A stretch of DNA of 64,000 nt from Serilophus lunatus. Lineage: Eukaryota; Chordata; Aves; Passeriformes; Eurylaimidae. Numbering within the stretch: position 1 is the first letter of the stretch; the number at the start of each line of letters is the position of its first letter. Shown one piece after another: positions 53,116-64,000 of the stretch. The position numbers and the translations under genes are program-made. The notes under the pieces were generated by a model. It searched no databases. It was not told the origin of the DNA and saw nothing but the letters and a program-made list of their open reading frames with translations. The stretch is taken from the NCBI GenBank assembly GCA_013399895.1, contig VXBA01001255.1, positions 2,766,207-2,830,206 of the forward strand, given 5' to 3'.

Positions 53116-54471
53116 TGAGTTATTACTTTGGATGTCTAAGTAGACAATTTTCAATAGTTGTTTAACAGATTTTTCACTACATGGACGTGCCTGAATTTGC
53201 GCAGCATGAGGCCTTGCTTGGCACATACTTTTTTATATTACAACTTACATCAAGAAGAAAACTTGATGAGCTGAGACTTGACAAAGCTCACCTGTGTTTT
53301 GGGGATTTTTTTTTTTCCTTCTTTGGGGGAGTTTGGTTTTGTTTGTTTGTTTCTGTAGAAGTATGGAGGCAGAGAGGAAACCCAAACACCTGTCCCGAAA
53401 TGAGACATACAAGCATAGAATGGAGAAACATCATTCTCATCTCAGTATGGAAGGATCAAAGAGCACCTTATCTAGATATTTCTTCATTTGGTTCAAGTCA
53501 TACCATACTATTTTATGATAATAATTTTGTTACATTGCTTGTAGAATCTCTTTTCTCCTGTAATTACTGACATTTATGGTGAAAAAAGAAGTCTTAAGTG
53601 TTGCATGAGCAAGCATGTAGGTTTGAGAAGTACTGAATGTTATGGAAACTTAGTCCAGTTACAGTTGAAATGTCTGATTGTGGAATATGTGTTAGGTAAA
53701 GACTTAACCTCTGATTTTTGCAATAATGCTGGCCATCCAAATCTCTATTTTTTAATCAAAACTTCGTTGTTTTTCAGTTGGATTTTGTTTGTACTGTCTT
53801 GCCTTTGAGTCTTATCTTGGCCTAATAACCCATAATACGAGTTTCACTTGATTACTACATAAATGTATTCATTGAAAAAAAGCTCTTTACTGACTGGCTT
53901 CATTTCATGTCACAGTGAATTCAAATGCTGATCTGCAGTACCAGTCATCTTTCTGAACCAGCTGTATGAACCAGCACTCTGATTTTCTTTGAGTTGTTAC
54001 AGTCGTGTTTTGAGAAACTACTGCTGGTTATTGACTAGTTGTTGTAAAGAACTGTAGACCCACAAAACTACAATTTCACAATTTTACATCTGTCATAGGC
54101 CACTTATGCATGTCTGTCCATTCTTGTTTCTCTCTGTCTTTTCTTGGCTCAAGAGTGCCTTTTTGTTTTCTTCTGCGATTTTGTGTTCCTTCTGTATTTT
54201 GCAGTCTTTCCTTGCTCCTAGTTCCCAGTATCAGCTGTCTGTCTGTCACATTGTGTTTTTCTGCCATTTGCTATGTACCTCATCATATTTCAGTAGTTCC
54301 AAAAATGTAAATGTAAATTTTGATATGAAATTTTATAGTCTTGGCCTAATCCTAGCAAATGCAATAAGTGTTAATGGTTATAAACATGCCCAGTTATTGG
54401 AAGATCACAAATATTTACATACTGAATTGCAAGTGTGAGTGTGCACGTAGGTTCATATGTGTGCAGGGTAT

Positions 54472-54770
54472 GAATCATAGAACCACAACATACCCGGAGT
54501 TGGAAGGGACTCATTGGGATCATCGAGTCCAACTCCTGGCCCTGCTCAGAATAACCCCAAGAATGACACCATGTGTCTGAGAGCATTGTCTAAATGAATG
54601 TGTTCCTTGAGCCCTGTCAGGTTTGGTACTGTGACCACTTCCCTGGAGAGCCTGTTCCAGTGTCCTCTAGTTGAAGAACCTTTTCCTAACATCCAGCCTA
54701 AACCTCCCCTGACACAACTTCAGGCCATTCTCAAAGGACCTATTGTTGGCCACCAGAATGAGGTTGTGTC
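54472..54770 (-). repeat. CR1 LINE 3' fragment, minus orientation
   Basis: The stretch opens with GAATCATAGAACCACAACAT (reverse of the CR1 terminus). It then shows GAGTTGGAAGGGACTCATTG, ATCATCGAGTCCAACTCCTG, CACCATGTGTCTGAGAGCAT and GAGCCTGTTCCAGTGTCC, all hallmark blocks of the avian CR1 3' region. About 300 nt remain, apparently with an internal deletion before the inner end near AATGAGGT. It is moderately diverged and inactive. The overlapping short open frames on both strands are products of this repeat. Confidence 0.93.
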
Positions 54771-56567
54771 TTCTGCTTAGGGCATTTCCAGCAAGGTCTG
54801 CAAGACAGGAACTTGTTTCCATGACCTCTAAATGTAGAGATCATGAGTAGTTAATTGTAGTGATTTACATTTTTGTGAAATAAATATGTCAATTTACATT
54901 GTGTATCTTCCAAAGATAAACATTGGTGCACAGGTAATGTCTTACATTGGCTTGGCTGGTCTCTACTGAGAAGAATTTTTCCATATTTTACAGTGTCTGT
55001 GACTCTGTAAAGGACAAGATTAAGAGTTCATATGTTTGGGGATTTGATTCCTGTTTAGCTCTATTGTAGGATCTAGAGAGCCAACATGCAGAACAGTTGG
55101 ATGAGGAGGATTTTGCTTTTTTCATCATTCATGTAGATGCAATAATTCTGTGGTTTCATTACATGTGTCTTGAAAATATTAATCTGATTTTTATAACTGA
55201 GTGTTTTTTAAGATTTCCATGTGTTGAATATTTCAGCACTCAACTGCTGCAATAGTTGGCTGGAATGCCATCTTGACCAATTTTGTGAAAATTATTATAT
55301 TTGCTTTACTCTGTATGTAAGTGATTTTTCTGTTTTAGTGTCATGTTATTCAGTAGTAGAATACGAAGTACACAAGCGTTAAGAATGAAATATAGAAACC
55401 ACACTAATTTTTTTCATAATTTTTTTTTTAAATTAACTGCTTCCATTTTTAGGGTGAGGATGTATTTCAAATCCAATCTAGAAACAATGGTATTTTCTTA
55501 AATGGGTTTGAAATTCTGAGTCAGAGTATTGCTCAAATGTTAATGAGTCGAGTGGGGGCTTTTTATTGCATACAGCATCAAATGTTCTCACAACAAGAAT
55601 TCTAGTGCCAGCATAAGCTTTATAAATATGTCATGAACTAGGTTAAGTATTTACCATATTTATAACAAAATAAATGTTAATTTTAACACTCTAATTTTTA
55701 GAGAAAACATTTATACATACTTTTTTAAACCTGGCCACAGAAATGGAAATGGCATTAAATTTGTGGAATAAATTAATAATTTGTAAAATATGCTTGTATA
55801 AACTTTACTGTTCTCCATGTGTTGACATTATTTTATTGTCTTCAGGTACTGAAAGAACAAAATAATGGTTTTAACCTCCTTTTTCTAAGAAAGTTTCATC
55901 AAATTTAAAACTAAAATAAGTCATTTAACAAATAAGAATATGCCAAAACCTATGTAGAATGTAAAGAAATATATGGAGGTATGACATGTCCTCCTGACTC
56001 CCCAGAGAGGACGAAACTGAGTTTGAAAGGTTTTCCTTTGGTGGAAATTGCGATATTTTAGCAGCTATGTAAACAGAGTGAGTGTTTAATTAAGAAAATA
56101 ATTTTGACTAGTGGTTCAAAATAAGAGTGACTGCAGTTATTTAATTGCAGTTTTTTACTTCTAAATTAAATGAATCATGTATTTCTGTAGGTTTATAAAG
56201 AGCAATGCTTACTTTTTTACTCCATTTCCTTGTTATATACATAGATAGTTATTTGCATAATCATATTTCTTAAAACATTTAAATAATTTAGACCATTTTT
56301 AACAGGAACTTTTACTCATCTACAATGCTCTGCACAGCATACTTGCACCATAATATATACATTTTGTCCAGGAACTACTATGTTTTTGTAACAAATGACT
56401 GTTTTAAATATCTGCCGTGTAAATTTATGAAATTTGAAGCAAAATTTTGATACGGGAAGGTAAAATATTGAATTTACACTGGGAATAGCTTTGTATTGTC
56501 TCCTGTTGTACTGAATCTTTTCTTGTTCAAGTACTCAAAGAAAAGTCCTGTTGCCAAAAACCAGGTG

Positions 56568-56600
56568 ACCCATGTTGTCACACATATCTACAACACGGGT
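56568..56600. repeat. 11-bp imperfect inverted repeat
   Basis: ACCCATGTTGT (56568-56578) pairs with ACAACACGGGT (56590-56600) with one mismatch, around an 11-nt loop. On the minus strand the mismatch would be a G-U wobble. The stem is too short for a microRNA precursor as it stands. Confidence 0.6.
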
Positions 56601-57650
56601 GTGAGGTTGAGAGTTTTAGTTCTGTACAATTTTTCTCTTACAGCTTCTTAGTGCATAAAATAGTATTTTCTGCTTTGCATAATGATAAAAAGTTGCTGAA
56701 TTGTAAAGTTCTCAAATGTGCTGAAAGTTATTAAATTTTTGTAGTGTCCTTGTAAGGCCATTTAAATGCCAGCCAGTCACGTTCACGTTGTGCCCTGTTT
56801 GTGCATTAAGTTTAATAGTATCTCTTCACACGAATACAATTCTTTACAAATCTAATATGTAACATCCATATTTTGAGATGTTATGCTGTTGACCATTTGT
56901 TGCAATGGAGTATCTGCCTGGAAAAATACCCGTATGGACTTGGCATTCCTGAAATTCCCAGTCTTTTTCCAAGAATATGCTCTATCTTGGTTGATATTTG
57001 TCTGTGTAAATTATCAGGAACTTGATTGCTCGCTTCTAATTTTTCCTTAGATATGTTAATGCTTGAGTAACAAACTACGAATCAGAAGAAACCTTTGTGT
57101 GATTTTGCGAGAATTGATTGAAGCCAGTAGGAAAGTTTCTCTTGTTTTTCCTTGAGATCATGTTGGAAAGAATGGGGTGTCAGCAAAATCAAAAGGACCA
57201 GAACTGTTATTTGGCTTTTCTTTTCTTTTTTTTTCTTTTTTTTATGAGTTTTATTTTAATTTGATAAAATATGTTAATGTCCATTTGATACTGAGTAGCC
57301 TCTAAAAGGGATTAATTTTTGATGTGGGGAAATAGCACGATGAATGACCATTCTGTTCTGAGTAGATGTTAAATTCAGAACTGAAGATATATTTCATGAA
57401 GACAGTAGTTCTAGATTAGAAGGTTTTAAGTGTTTGAGAACTGTTTGAAAATGATCCAGGTAGACGCTTCTCTTTTAATGTTTTGGGGAGTTTGTATCAT
57501 GTCAAATGCAGTACTTTCTCATCTCCAAAGATGAAATTTGCCCATTTTGCCTATGGAATATTTAGATATGGACAGGAAATAGAAGTCAGAATCCAGATTT
57601 GTTGACCCCTGAGATATAATATTGACCTCAGTAAGTATTAGCTTCCCAGA

Positions 57651-57670
57651 TCAATAACTGCTGTTATTGA
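57651..57670. repeat. 8-bp inverted repeat with flanking TTGACC motifs
   Basis: TCAATAAC and GTTATTGA flank a 4-nt spacer TGCT. TTGACC-type motifs recur at 57602, 57622 and 57667. This resembles paired SOX-like cores with nuclear-receptor-like half sites. Functional meaning is unproven. Confidence 0.5.
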
Positions 57671-58838
57671 CCCCAAAGAAAAATCAATAGCAGCTTGTTA
57701 ATTTGCAAACTATGACTGCAAGAAAATGGTACACATTTTGTTCTTCATTATCACCTAGTTATATCTATATTCTAATGCCTTCAGTGTTGTCACCTAGAGA
57801 TCGTCATGTCAAAACATTTCAATCCCAGCTGTTAGGAGGTTGGGGAGACAGACATTGTACTTTATGGAATAATTGATGAGCAGTACATGCTATTTCCCAT
57901 ATTCATGAAAATGAGACACTGACCACTTGTATTTCACCTGTGTTGTTCTTCTTTTTTGGGTAGTCCGGTTCATTTGATTTTATTTCATTTCATACACTGC
58001 ATAAAAGTACTATATTTCTATGTGAATGATAAGAGGGATAAAAACCTGACTGCTAGAAACAAGGAGACTAAAAGTGGTCACTATAAAAAAATCTTAATAT
58101 ACAGCAGAGTTTTCCTATTCACATCAGAATGACAGATTTCTAAGCAAGAATTTCTTCTGCAGCCGGCTGAAATGTTGCTATGTGACTATATAACAAAGAA
58201 AAAAGTTTTAAATGACGAAGTATTGGTGGAGACATGTTATTTTGTATCATAGCAGGTTTTGTGTATAAAGACTGAAATTTCAGATTTTACAGAGTTTGAA
58301 ATGCCTTAAAAAAGGCCTATTGATGAAATTCAAGTGTCACAATAGTTCTTCTGCATAGGTATCACGTTGATATTTAAACTTAAAAACCTCATCAATGATT
58401 TAGTATTACTTTGGCCTTGTTATGATCTGACTACCAAAAAATGCTAAAACTGATTTTTATGTGGTCTGGAGAGTAATGTCTTCATTCATAGAAGACAAAG
58501 CACAAGTCTGTCAGCCTTTTACAGTCATTAATTCTATCTGATACATCTACAATAATCTTGGCAAACTGATTGCTACATGTAGAAAACTTTTCTGTCATTT
58601 ATATGACAGCGTGAGACATACTCAAATGCAAAAGGCAATACTCTCATTTTTGTGACTGAGGTTGCAACAAGTTTTTTGCCAGTTTGATGGCTGTGTGGTT
58701 TTGTTCTTTAATATCGTGGACTCCCAGAGCTTCATTGTGCATCCATGTAGTTTTCTTCAGAGACAGAGTCGATGACATTGTACTCATTCTGTTGGTAAAC
58801 AGACCAAAGCATAATGATGTTAAATGGGAAAAAAAGTT

Positions 58839-58853
58839 AAAAAAAAAAAAAAA
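58839..58853. repeat. A homopolymer
   Basis: A 15-nt A run in the downstream intron. Simple sequence. Confidence 0.8.
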
Positions 58854-61499
58854 GCACCAAGCTAAGATTCATCTCTGAGGTTCAGATAAATGAGGCCTGT
58901 GCAGATCTGGGAAGATAATTTATGATGATTATGCTGTACCTTTTTGGTTTTAAAGAAGTCCTGAATGGTCAGGAGGGGTGGTATCTATAAGCCTGTATAA
59001 TAGTAGCAGTAGTTTCCTTGATTCTGTATGTTGTTTTGAGTCATCTTTGCGTAATAAAGGAGTTTGAATCATTCTGCAAGAGACCAAAACAGAAGCGATT
59101 CAGGAAGGTGGCAGATTTGGGGAGGATGGAAAGTTCATGGTCACACTGCAGGAGTAGAGAGATCATTTCAGTTTTACAGTTTAGGTTTATCTCTTTTCAG
59201 CCTGCACAGATCACAGAGCAGCACCCAGCTGTTCAAAAGTCAGATTGTCCATTCCATCAGATTTTTTTAGTAGAACTGGGAATAGAGTCTAGGGCAACCA
59301 GACAAACTGTTGATTATGAGCCAAATGTGACTCCTTGACTCTGCAGACCACTTATTTTTCAACATGGAAGTTGCCTAGTCTGCTCAGGAACACTGTGCTG
59401 CAGCAGCTGGATCTTACCATGACCCCAGGTCTCAGGATTAGAGAAGGTGGTGCCCATGATATTTCTCATGATGTTTTAATGGCTGGCTGGTACCTGGGGA
59501 ATTTTCTGCTCTGGAAGCATTGTCTTTAAGGTGTACTATAGTTCAAGAAAAAGCCTTATGAATTCAAAATCCAAGTCCTCTGCTATGAACATCTAATGCT
59601 TTATTTCCTCTTTTGATGTTCTCTAGAATCACTAGAACTGTTTGTTTAACTGATGGGAAGTTTGTAGGACTGATAGCGCATCTAGCTTACCAAAGGAGAA
59701 GGAAATATAACATAATCTGCAATGTTTTAATTTTTAAAAAGTCTTGTTCAGAATCCAGCTTGTGCAGTACATCAGAAGGAGTTCCACTTTATAAATTCAC
59801 TGAATTTAACTTTTTAGTAGATGCACTGACAGCAGACTTCCTGATTTCCATAACTGAAATGTTTTGAAATTGTGCACTAATGGTCAGTGGGGCACAAGCT
59901 AGTAATGTTGAGATGAGATGTTCTTAGCCTCTTTGTGAGTGACTTTTACTCTCTACATTTTGCTTTATTAAGGGAATTTTCCATTTATTTCCTATTTTGG
60001 GAGAAAGTCTCTACATTATTAAAGTATATAAAATATTTGATGCCACAAAATGGATCTATTTTAGTTTGATAAACTAGAAATATCCTGCACTGTGAGGGTC
60101 ATAGCTTATAATACATACTGTTAGTACTTTTTCATTTTTCTATATTAAGAGATTAGTGAAAAATAAGCTCTATCAATTAAGTTTTATTGCAAAATTATCT
60201 TCAGATGTACAGCAGTGAAGATGATATTGAGTGATAACACTAGAGTGGATTTTGTATAAAGCAATTACAACTTGAAAACCTCAATCTGAATGAAAATATT
60301 GCTTAGGGTTTTTTGTAATCTAGCATTAATACCAAAAAACTCTTCCTTTGGAAAGTGCTTAAATTACCTCTATTAAACACAAGACATTCCTAAGGTGTTC
60401 ATGTGTGCTATTGACTGAAAAATACTGATATCTGGTTTCACTGCTCATGCTTTGGCAAATGTAATGTATATGTAAGCAAAAAGTTCCACCTCTTAAGATG
60501 ATTGTTAATAGTAGTACCAATATTTTCCTAAAAATATTAATTTTATGTGAAAAAACTCCACTGTTAATTGAGAAATTATTTTATGTAGATGCACTTTGAT
60601 GCTATTAATTTTTTTTTTGCATTCTTAAAAGCGAGGATTTACTGTGAGAGAAGCAGCAAGCCCTTTTCACAGTGTCATGTAATATATAATAAAGTCACAT
60701 ATGTTTCCTTGACGTGTTATTCTAGAGTTGAAAGTGTATTGAGCTTTGCAAAATGAATTTCAAGAATTTCAGAAGTGAATTGATTAATTCTGCTCATAAT
60801 GAATGACATCTATATGGATGCTCAAATCATTCTTTTCATAGTGTTCCATTCTGACATTGCACCTTTGGTGGGACAGGCAGTCCTTTAAAACACATAAAGT
60901 ATTCTGTTAATTTAGAGAGAGAAAGGAAATTCTGCAAGAGCTACAAAGCATTTCAGCCCCTTTTTATGGCATTGGGAATTTTCCATGTGGCATTCACTGC
61001 TTGTTTTGGAACAGCATTCTTCAAAATGTTTTATTGAGTGCATGTACAAGAGAAGTAGCTCTAAAACACCCAATTTGTAATAAACTGAACAATACCTTAA
61101 GGAGAGTCAAATAATTTCAGAATTGTATGGATTGTACTCCGTTGTTTCATTGTAGATAAATAGTTTGTGTCTCTCACCAAATCTTTAGTGATGCCAGCAT
61201 GAATCAAGACAATTGAGTCAAGTGGTTACAGGTTTCCATCCTTTCAAATTGATCAAATTGAAATAGCCCATTAGGAATTGATTTAAATCAGTTTAGATAA
61301 GCTCAGTCTTAGTCCTGGCCCTTGAGGCTTTGGCTACTGAAAGTTCACTTGAAGCTGGACATATACCAGCTCCACAGGCCATCAACTTTATTAGTGTGGA
61401 GATAAGCTGATTAGATCTTGTCAATCAAAGGTGCCAATATCTCAATTGAGTGTCTCTCCCAGTCTTTCTCTCCTTCTTTGTTGCCTGCTTCAATGCCTT

Positions 61500-61512
61500 A
61501 AAAAAAAAAAAA
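61500..61512. repeat. A homopolymer followed by GA-rich sequence
   Basis: A 13-nt A run followed by short GAGA and TGTG stretches, to about 61541. Simple sequence. Confidence 0.75.
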
Positions 61513-61710
61513 GAGAGCAAGCAAGAGAGAGATGTGTGTGTGCATCCCCCTGGTTGTCACCAAGCAGGGTGCAAGGGTACTGTGATGATGTGATGACTAT
61601 ATTAAAGAGGACATCAATTTGTTTTAAAGTGTTTTGATTTTTTATGGTGGCATTAAGAGAGAGAACATTGTGGTTGCAGCTTTACTAGAAAGCAAAGAGT
61701 TCTAGAAGGG

Positions 61711-61727
61711 AAAAAAAAAAAAAAAAA
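61711..61727. repeat. A homopolymer
   Basis: A 17-nt A run in the downstream intron. Simple sequence. Confidence 0.8.
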
Positions 61728-64000
61728 GAAGTGTTTCTTTGAAACCTACCGGGTCTTTGAGTCTTGCTGTGCCAATGGGCGCTTAAGTGCTCCTGTAACT
61801 GGCATACTCTGATCCACCACCAGCTTAGGTACTATTCTTCTCTCCAAATTATTCACTTACATAAAATAAAATTATTTGTGGATGTTTAATCCTTGCAGAA
61901 ATAATTTTAAATTTTTGTTAAATTCAGCCTTCTCGGGAAATGTTTGGTTATGCCAATAGTGAGCATGATGTAACAGTATGGGAAATTACTGCATGAATTA
62001 AGGTCAGATTAGTACATATACAGTGACACTCTCTCTGAAAATGAAGCTATATATGCACTGAGTAAGTACATGCAGGTATTTGCCTCTCTGCTTTGTGGAG
62101 GAAAAAACAGATAAAGAGAAGAGGAGCTGTAAAAATATAATAGTGCAGTGTTTCAGCTTTAAGCTTCATCATATAGTTAGAGATGGTATAGAGGAAAACT
62201 GGGCTTTTGTTCTTCACATCTGAAGTTTGCTCACACCATGCCTCCCTCATACTTCAAATGCAAACAACAGAAGCCCGTCCTTTCCTTCCATCGCCCTACA
62301 CTCACCACCCAATGAAGGCTGGAGCTACAGTGCTGCAGAACTGTACATTGCCTCACTGGATTACCTCTTTATCAGTTATTCTTCACTCCACTATATCAAT
62401 TTTCTGCTAACCAATCAGACACTCCTCTTACAAAAGACTGTTTGACTATTTCTTCTAGATAAATGTATTTATAGCTACACCAATCCACACAGGCAACATG
62501 TGCTACATCTCTACAGAAAGGGAATTACTTGTTCCTTCCAGGACACTTCAAGTGTGTCCCCCCTCTAGTTAAGGCTGCTATTTGGGGATATTCCAGGGGA
62601 AAAAAAAAATCTAGTGTTGTGTAAAGATCATAATTATTCACTTGAGTACTAGAGTTCAGATGTAACTGGTTTATGTTGCAGACTGCAACATGACCATGTA
62701 TTTACTTGGAACAGATAGCTACTCTTCTCTAATCTCACCTTTTTTTCCTGCCAGTCATTCCCACCAGCTCCCTATTTGGTCTGCACTTGGAGAGAGAATG
62801 GCAAACTTTAGCACAAAAGGAGTATCATAACACTAAACTGTCTGAATTATTCGAGGAGTTTTTTGTCTCACTCCCAGTAAAGATAGTAAGTTCCAAGCGG
62901 GTTTGAAGACATTTACATGGAAGAAATTGTAGGGGAGAGCAGCATCATTGCCTTGTGCTTAGATGGGGTTGTTAAGCTGTATATTTTTCATGTTCAATAC
63001 ACTGTTAACAGCTCTTATGCTGAAGCTAGAGTCAGTTGGAAGCAAAATGTTCTTATAAAAAGTTATTGAAGGAAATCTAACAGATCACTAATCAAATGAT
63101 GCACCTTTTCCCTCCAGCTATTTCCCATACTGAAACCACTAACTTATTGTTTAAAATCTTACTTTGAAGGCTGAAAAGAAATGTATTGGAGTTCCAACTT
63201 GGCTTTTGATTGATCTGCCTTACCTTCATTAGTCATATTTTTTCAGACTGATATTTGTTTCTAATGCAATCATCTTTGAAAACCCATTTCTTTTCTGGTT
63301 GTGTGGGACTGCACAACACAGAACTGAATCAGCATTCAATATTTAATAGGATCTAGTATTTCATGGTAAGACTGGATAGTATGATCATGACTTCCCCAAA
63401 AAATTTATACATTATTAAAAATATGGTATGCTAACTTGAAATTGTAGATAGACGGAACTATATGTTTTATCTTGACAATTCTGAGAGTATTAAATAACAA
63501 GTTTGTCTCTTCTTTCAGTCAGGTTATAAGTGGAGGAGCTGAGCTCTGTCCTGACGGCTGAGTTCAGTGTAGTTTTATAAACTCGTAGAATTTCTTGCTG
63601 TGTTCATTTCAGCAGACCCTCAGTTAATACTTATATTCAGCTTAATAGAAGGACCTAGATATCAGTAAATACAATTTCTAGAAAGATATGTTAGCCAAAT
63701 AAGCAGGGATTTTTTTGTAAGTTTTTACTTCAGGGTTACAACTGCTACTGAAGTTATTTGAAATTTGCATCATGTGTGTACTGTATTTGGGTCGAGTGTG
63801 CCTAATGAAAATTATATATGCTTGTAAACATCCTCCCATTGTTATTTAATAAAAGCAAATCTAGAACATTGCCAGAAGGACTTGTATGTTAAGGCTCTAT
63901 TTGACAGCAGATTTGTAATGTTCTAATTGAAAGTACTTAAAAGTCATTTAAGGAGCATCTCTAACTTTGAGGTCACCATCTTGAGGGAATGATTTCAATT

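Larger units (their letters stand above)
1..64000 (+). other. VTI1A: VTI1A gene, internal part (three exons plus introns)
   Basis: Three plus-strand exons read in order as consecutive parts of VTI1A (vesicle transport through interaction with t-SNAREs 1A). This is a Qb-SNARE of about 217 residues that works in trans-Golgi/endosome fusion complexes. The exons cover roughly residues 89 to 142 of the mammalian protein: the linker after the Habc domain and the start of the SNARE helix. Neither gene end is inside the window, so no promoter, start codon, stop codon or poly(A) site of this gene is expected here. The flanking introns exceed 34 kb and 18 kb, which fits the known very large size of this locus. 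The gene call rests on exon translations that I recognise. The full extent of the locus is inferred. Confidence 0.95.
45150..64000 (+). other. VTI1A intron, 5' portion (downstream of the SNARE exon)
   Basis: This is an intron of at least 18.85 kb beginning GTAAGA; its acceptor is outside the window. It contains a plus-strand CR1 (46985-47492), a minus-strand CR1 (54472-54770), a CpG-retaining candidate element (52855-53115), several short inverted repeats and a GATA/TCF motif cluster near 61.3-61.43 kb. The next exon, which should start by completing the split Glu codon, was not found up to position 64000. The remaining sequence is AT-rich with nothing further I can support. Confidence 0.9.

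Noticed and set aside
53181..53570. 129-codon open frame, the longest in the window
   Set aside because: Phe-rich low-complexity translation through T runs, no domain, no splice or promoter context; treated as chance in AT-rich intron.
54368..54780. Overlapping open frames on both strands
   Set aside because: They are contained in or run into the minus-strand CR1 fragment at 54472-54770.
56568..56600. Hairpin considered as a microRNA precursor
   Set aside because: An 11-bp stem with 11-nt loop is far shorter than the roughly 30-bp stem a precursor needs.
1..64000. CRISPR arrays, bacterial operons, rRNA, tRNA genes, endogenous retroviral genes
   Set aside because: Scanned for by eye and not seen; the window is ordinary avian intronic DNA apart from the items listed.

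Overview
This window is vertebrate nuclear DNA, almost certainly from a bird. It is AT-rich, intron-dominated and poor in repeats. Its recognisable interspersed repeats are CR1 LINEs whose 3' ends have the octamer-type termini (ATTCTATG/ATTCTGTG family) typical of avian CR1. No bacterial, viral or plasmid features are present, and no ORF longer than about 130 codons looks like a real gene.

The whole window lies inside one plus-strand gene, VTI1A, a Qb-SNARE of Golgi/endosomal traffic. Only three coding exons fall here: 34059-34136 (78 nt, phase 0 at both ends), 40339-40359 (a 21-nt microexon encoding LIKLREE) and 45065-45149 (85 nt, leaving phase 1). All three have AG/GT splice sites and join in frame whether or not the microexon is included. 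This matches the long and short isoforms known in mammals. The coding total is 184 nt, about 0.3% of the window. The first exons (Habc N-terminus) lie upstream of position 1. The rest of the SNARE motif and the membrane anchor lie beyond position 64000.

Layout: 1-34058 is the 3' part of a long intron. It holds a GC-rich patch with an assembly gap (2.66-2.87 kb), a minus-strand CR1 (7.3 kb), a GC-rich patch of unknown nature (9.55-9.99 kb) and two very old CR1-type relics (16.6 and 18.1-18.8 kb). 34137-40338 is an intron with a striking CpG-retaining block (37.9-39.2 kb) that looks like a conserved non-coding element. 40360-45064 is an intron with a second candidate element (43.74-44.05 kb). 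45150-64000 is the 5' part of another long intron, with two CR1 copies (47 and 54.5 kb) and a third candidate element (52.86-53.1 kb).

I found no undescribed protein system. The features most worth following up are the microexon with its splice-control context, the CpG-retaining putative enhancers (VTI1A lies next to the developmental regulator TCF7L2 in vertebrates generally), and a few CTCF-like motifs, one of them about 80 nt upstream of an exon. Conservation and motif calls were made by eye, without alignment.
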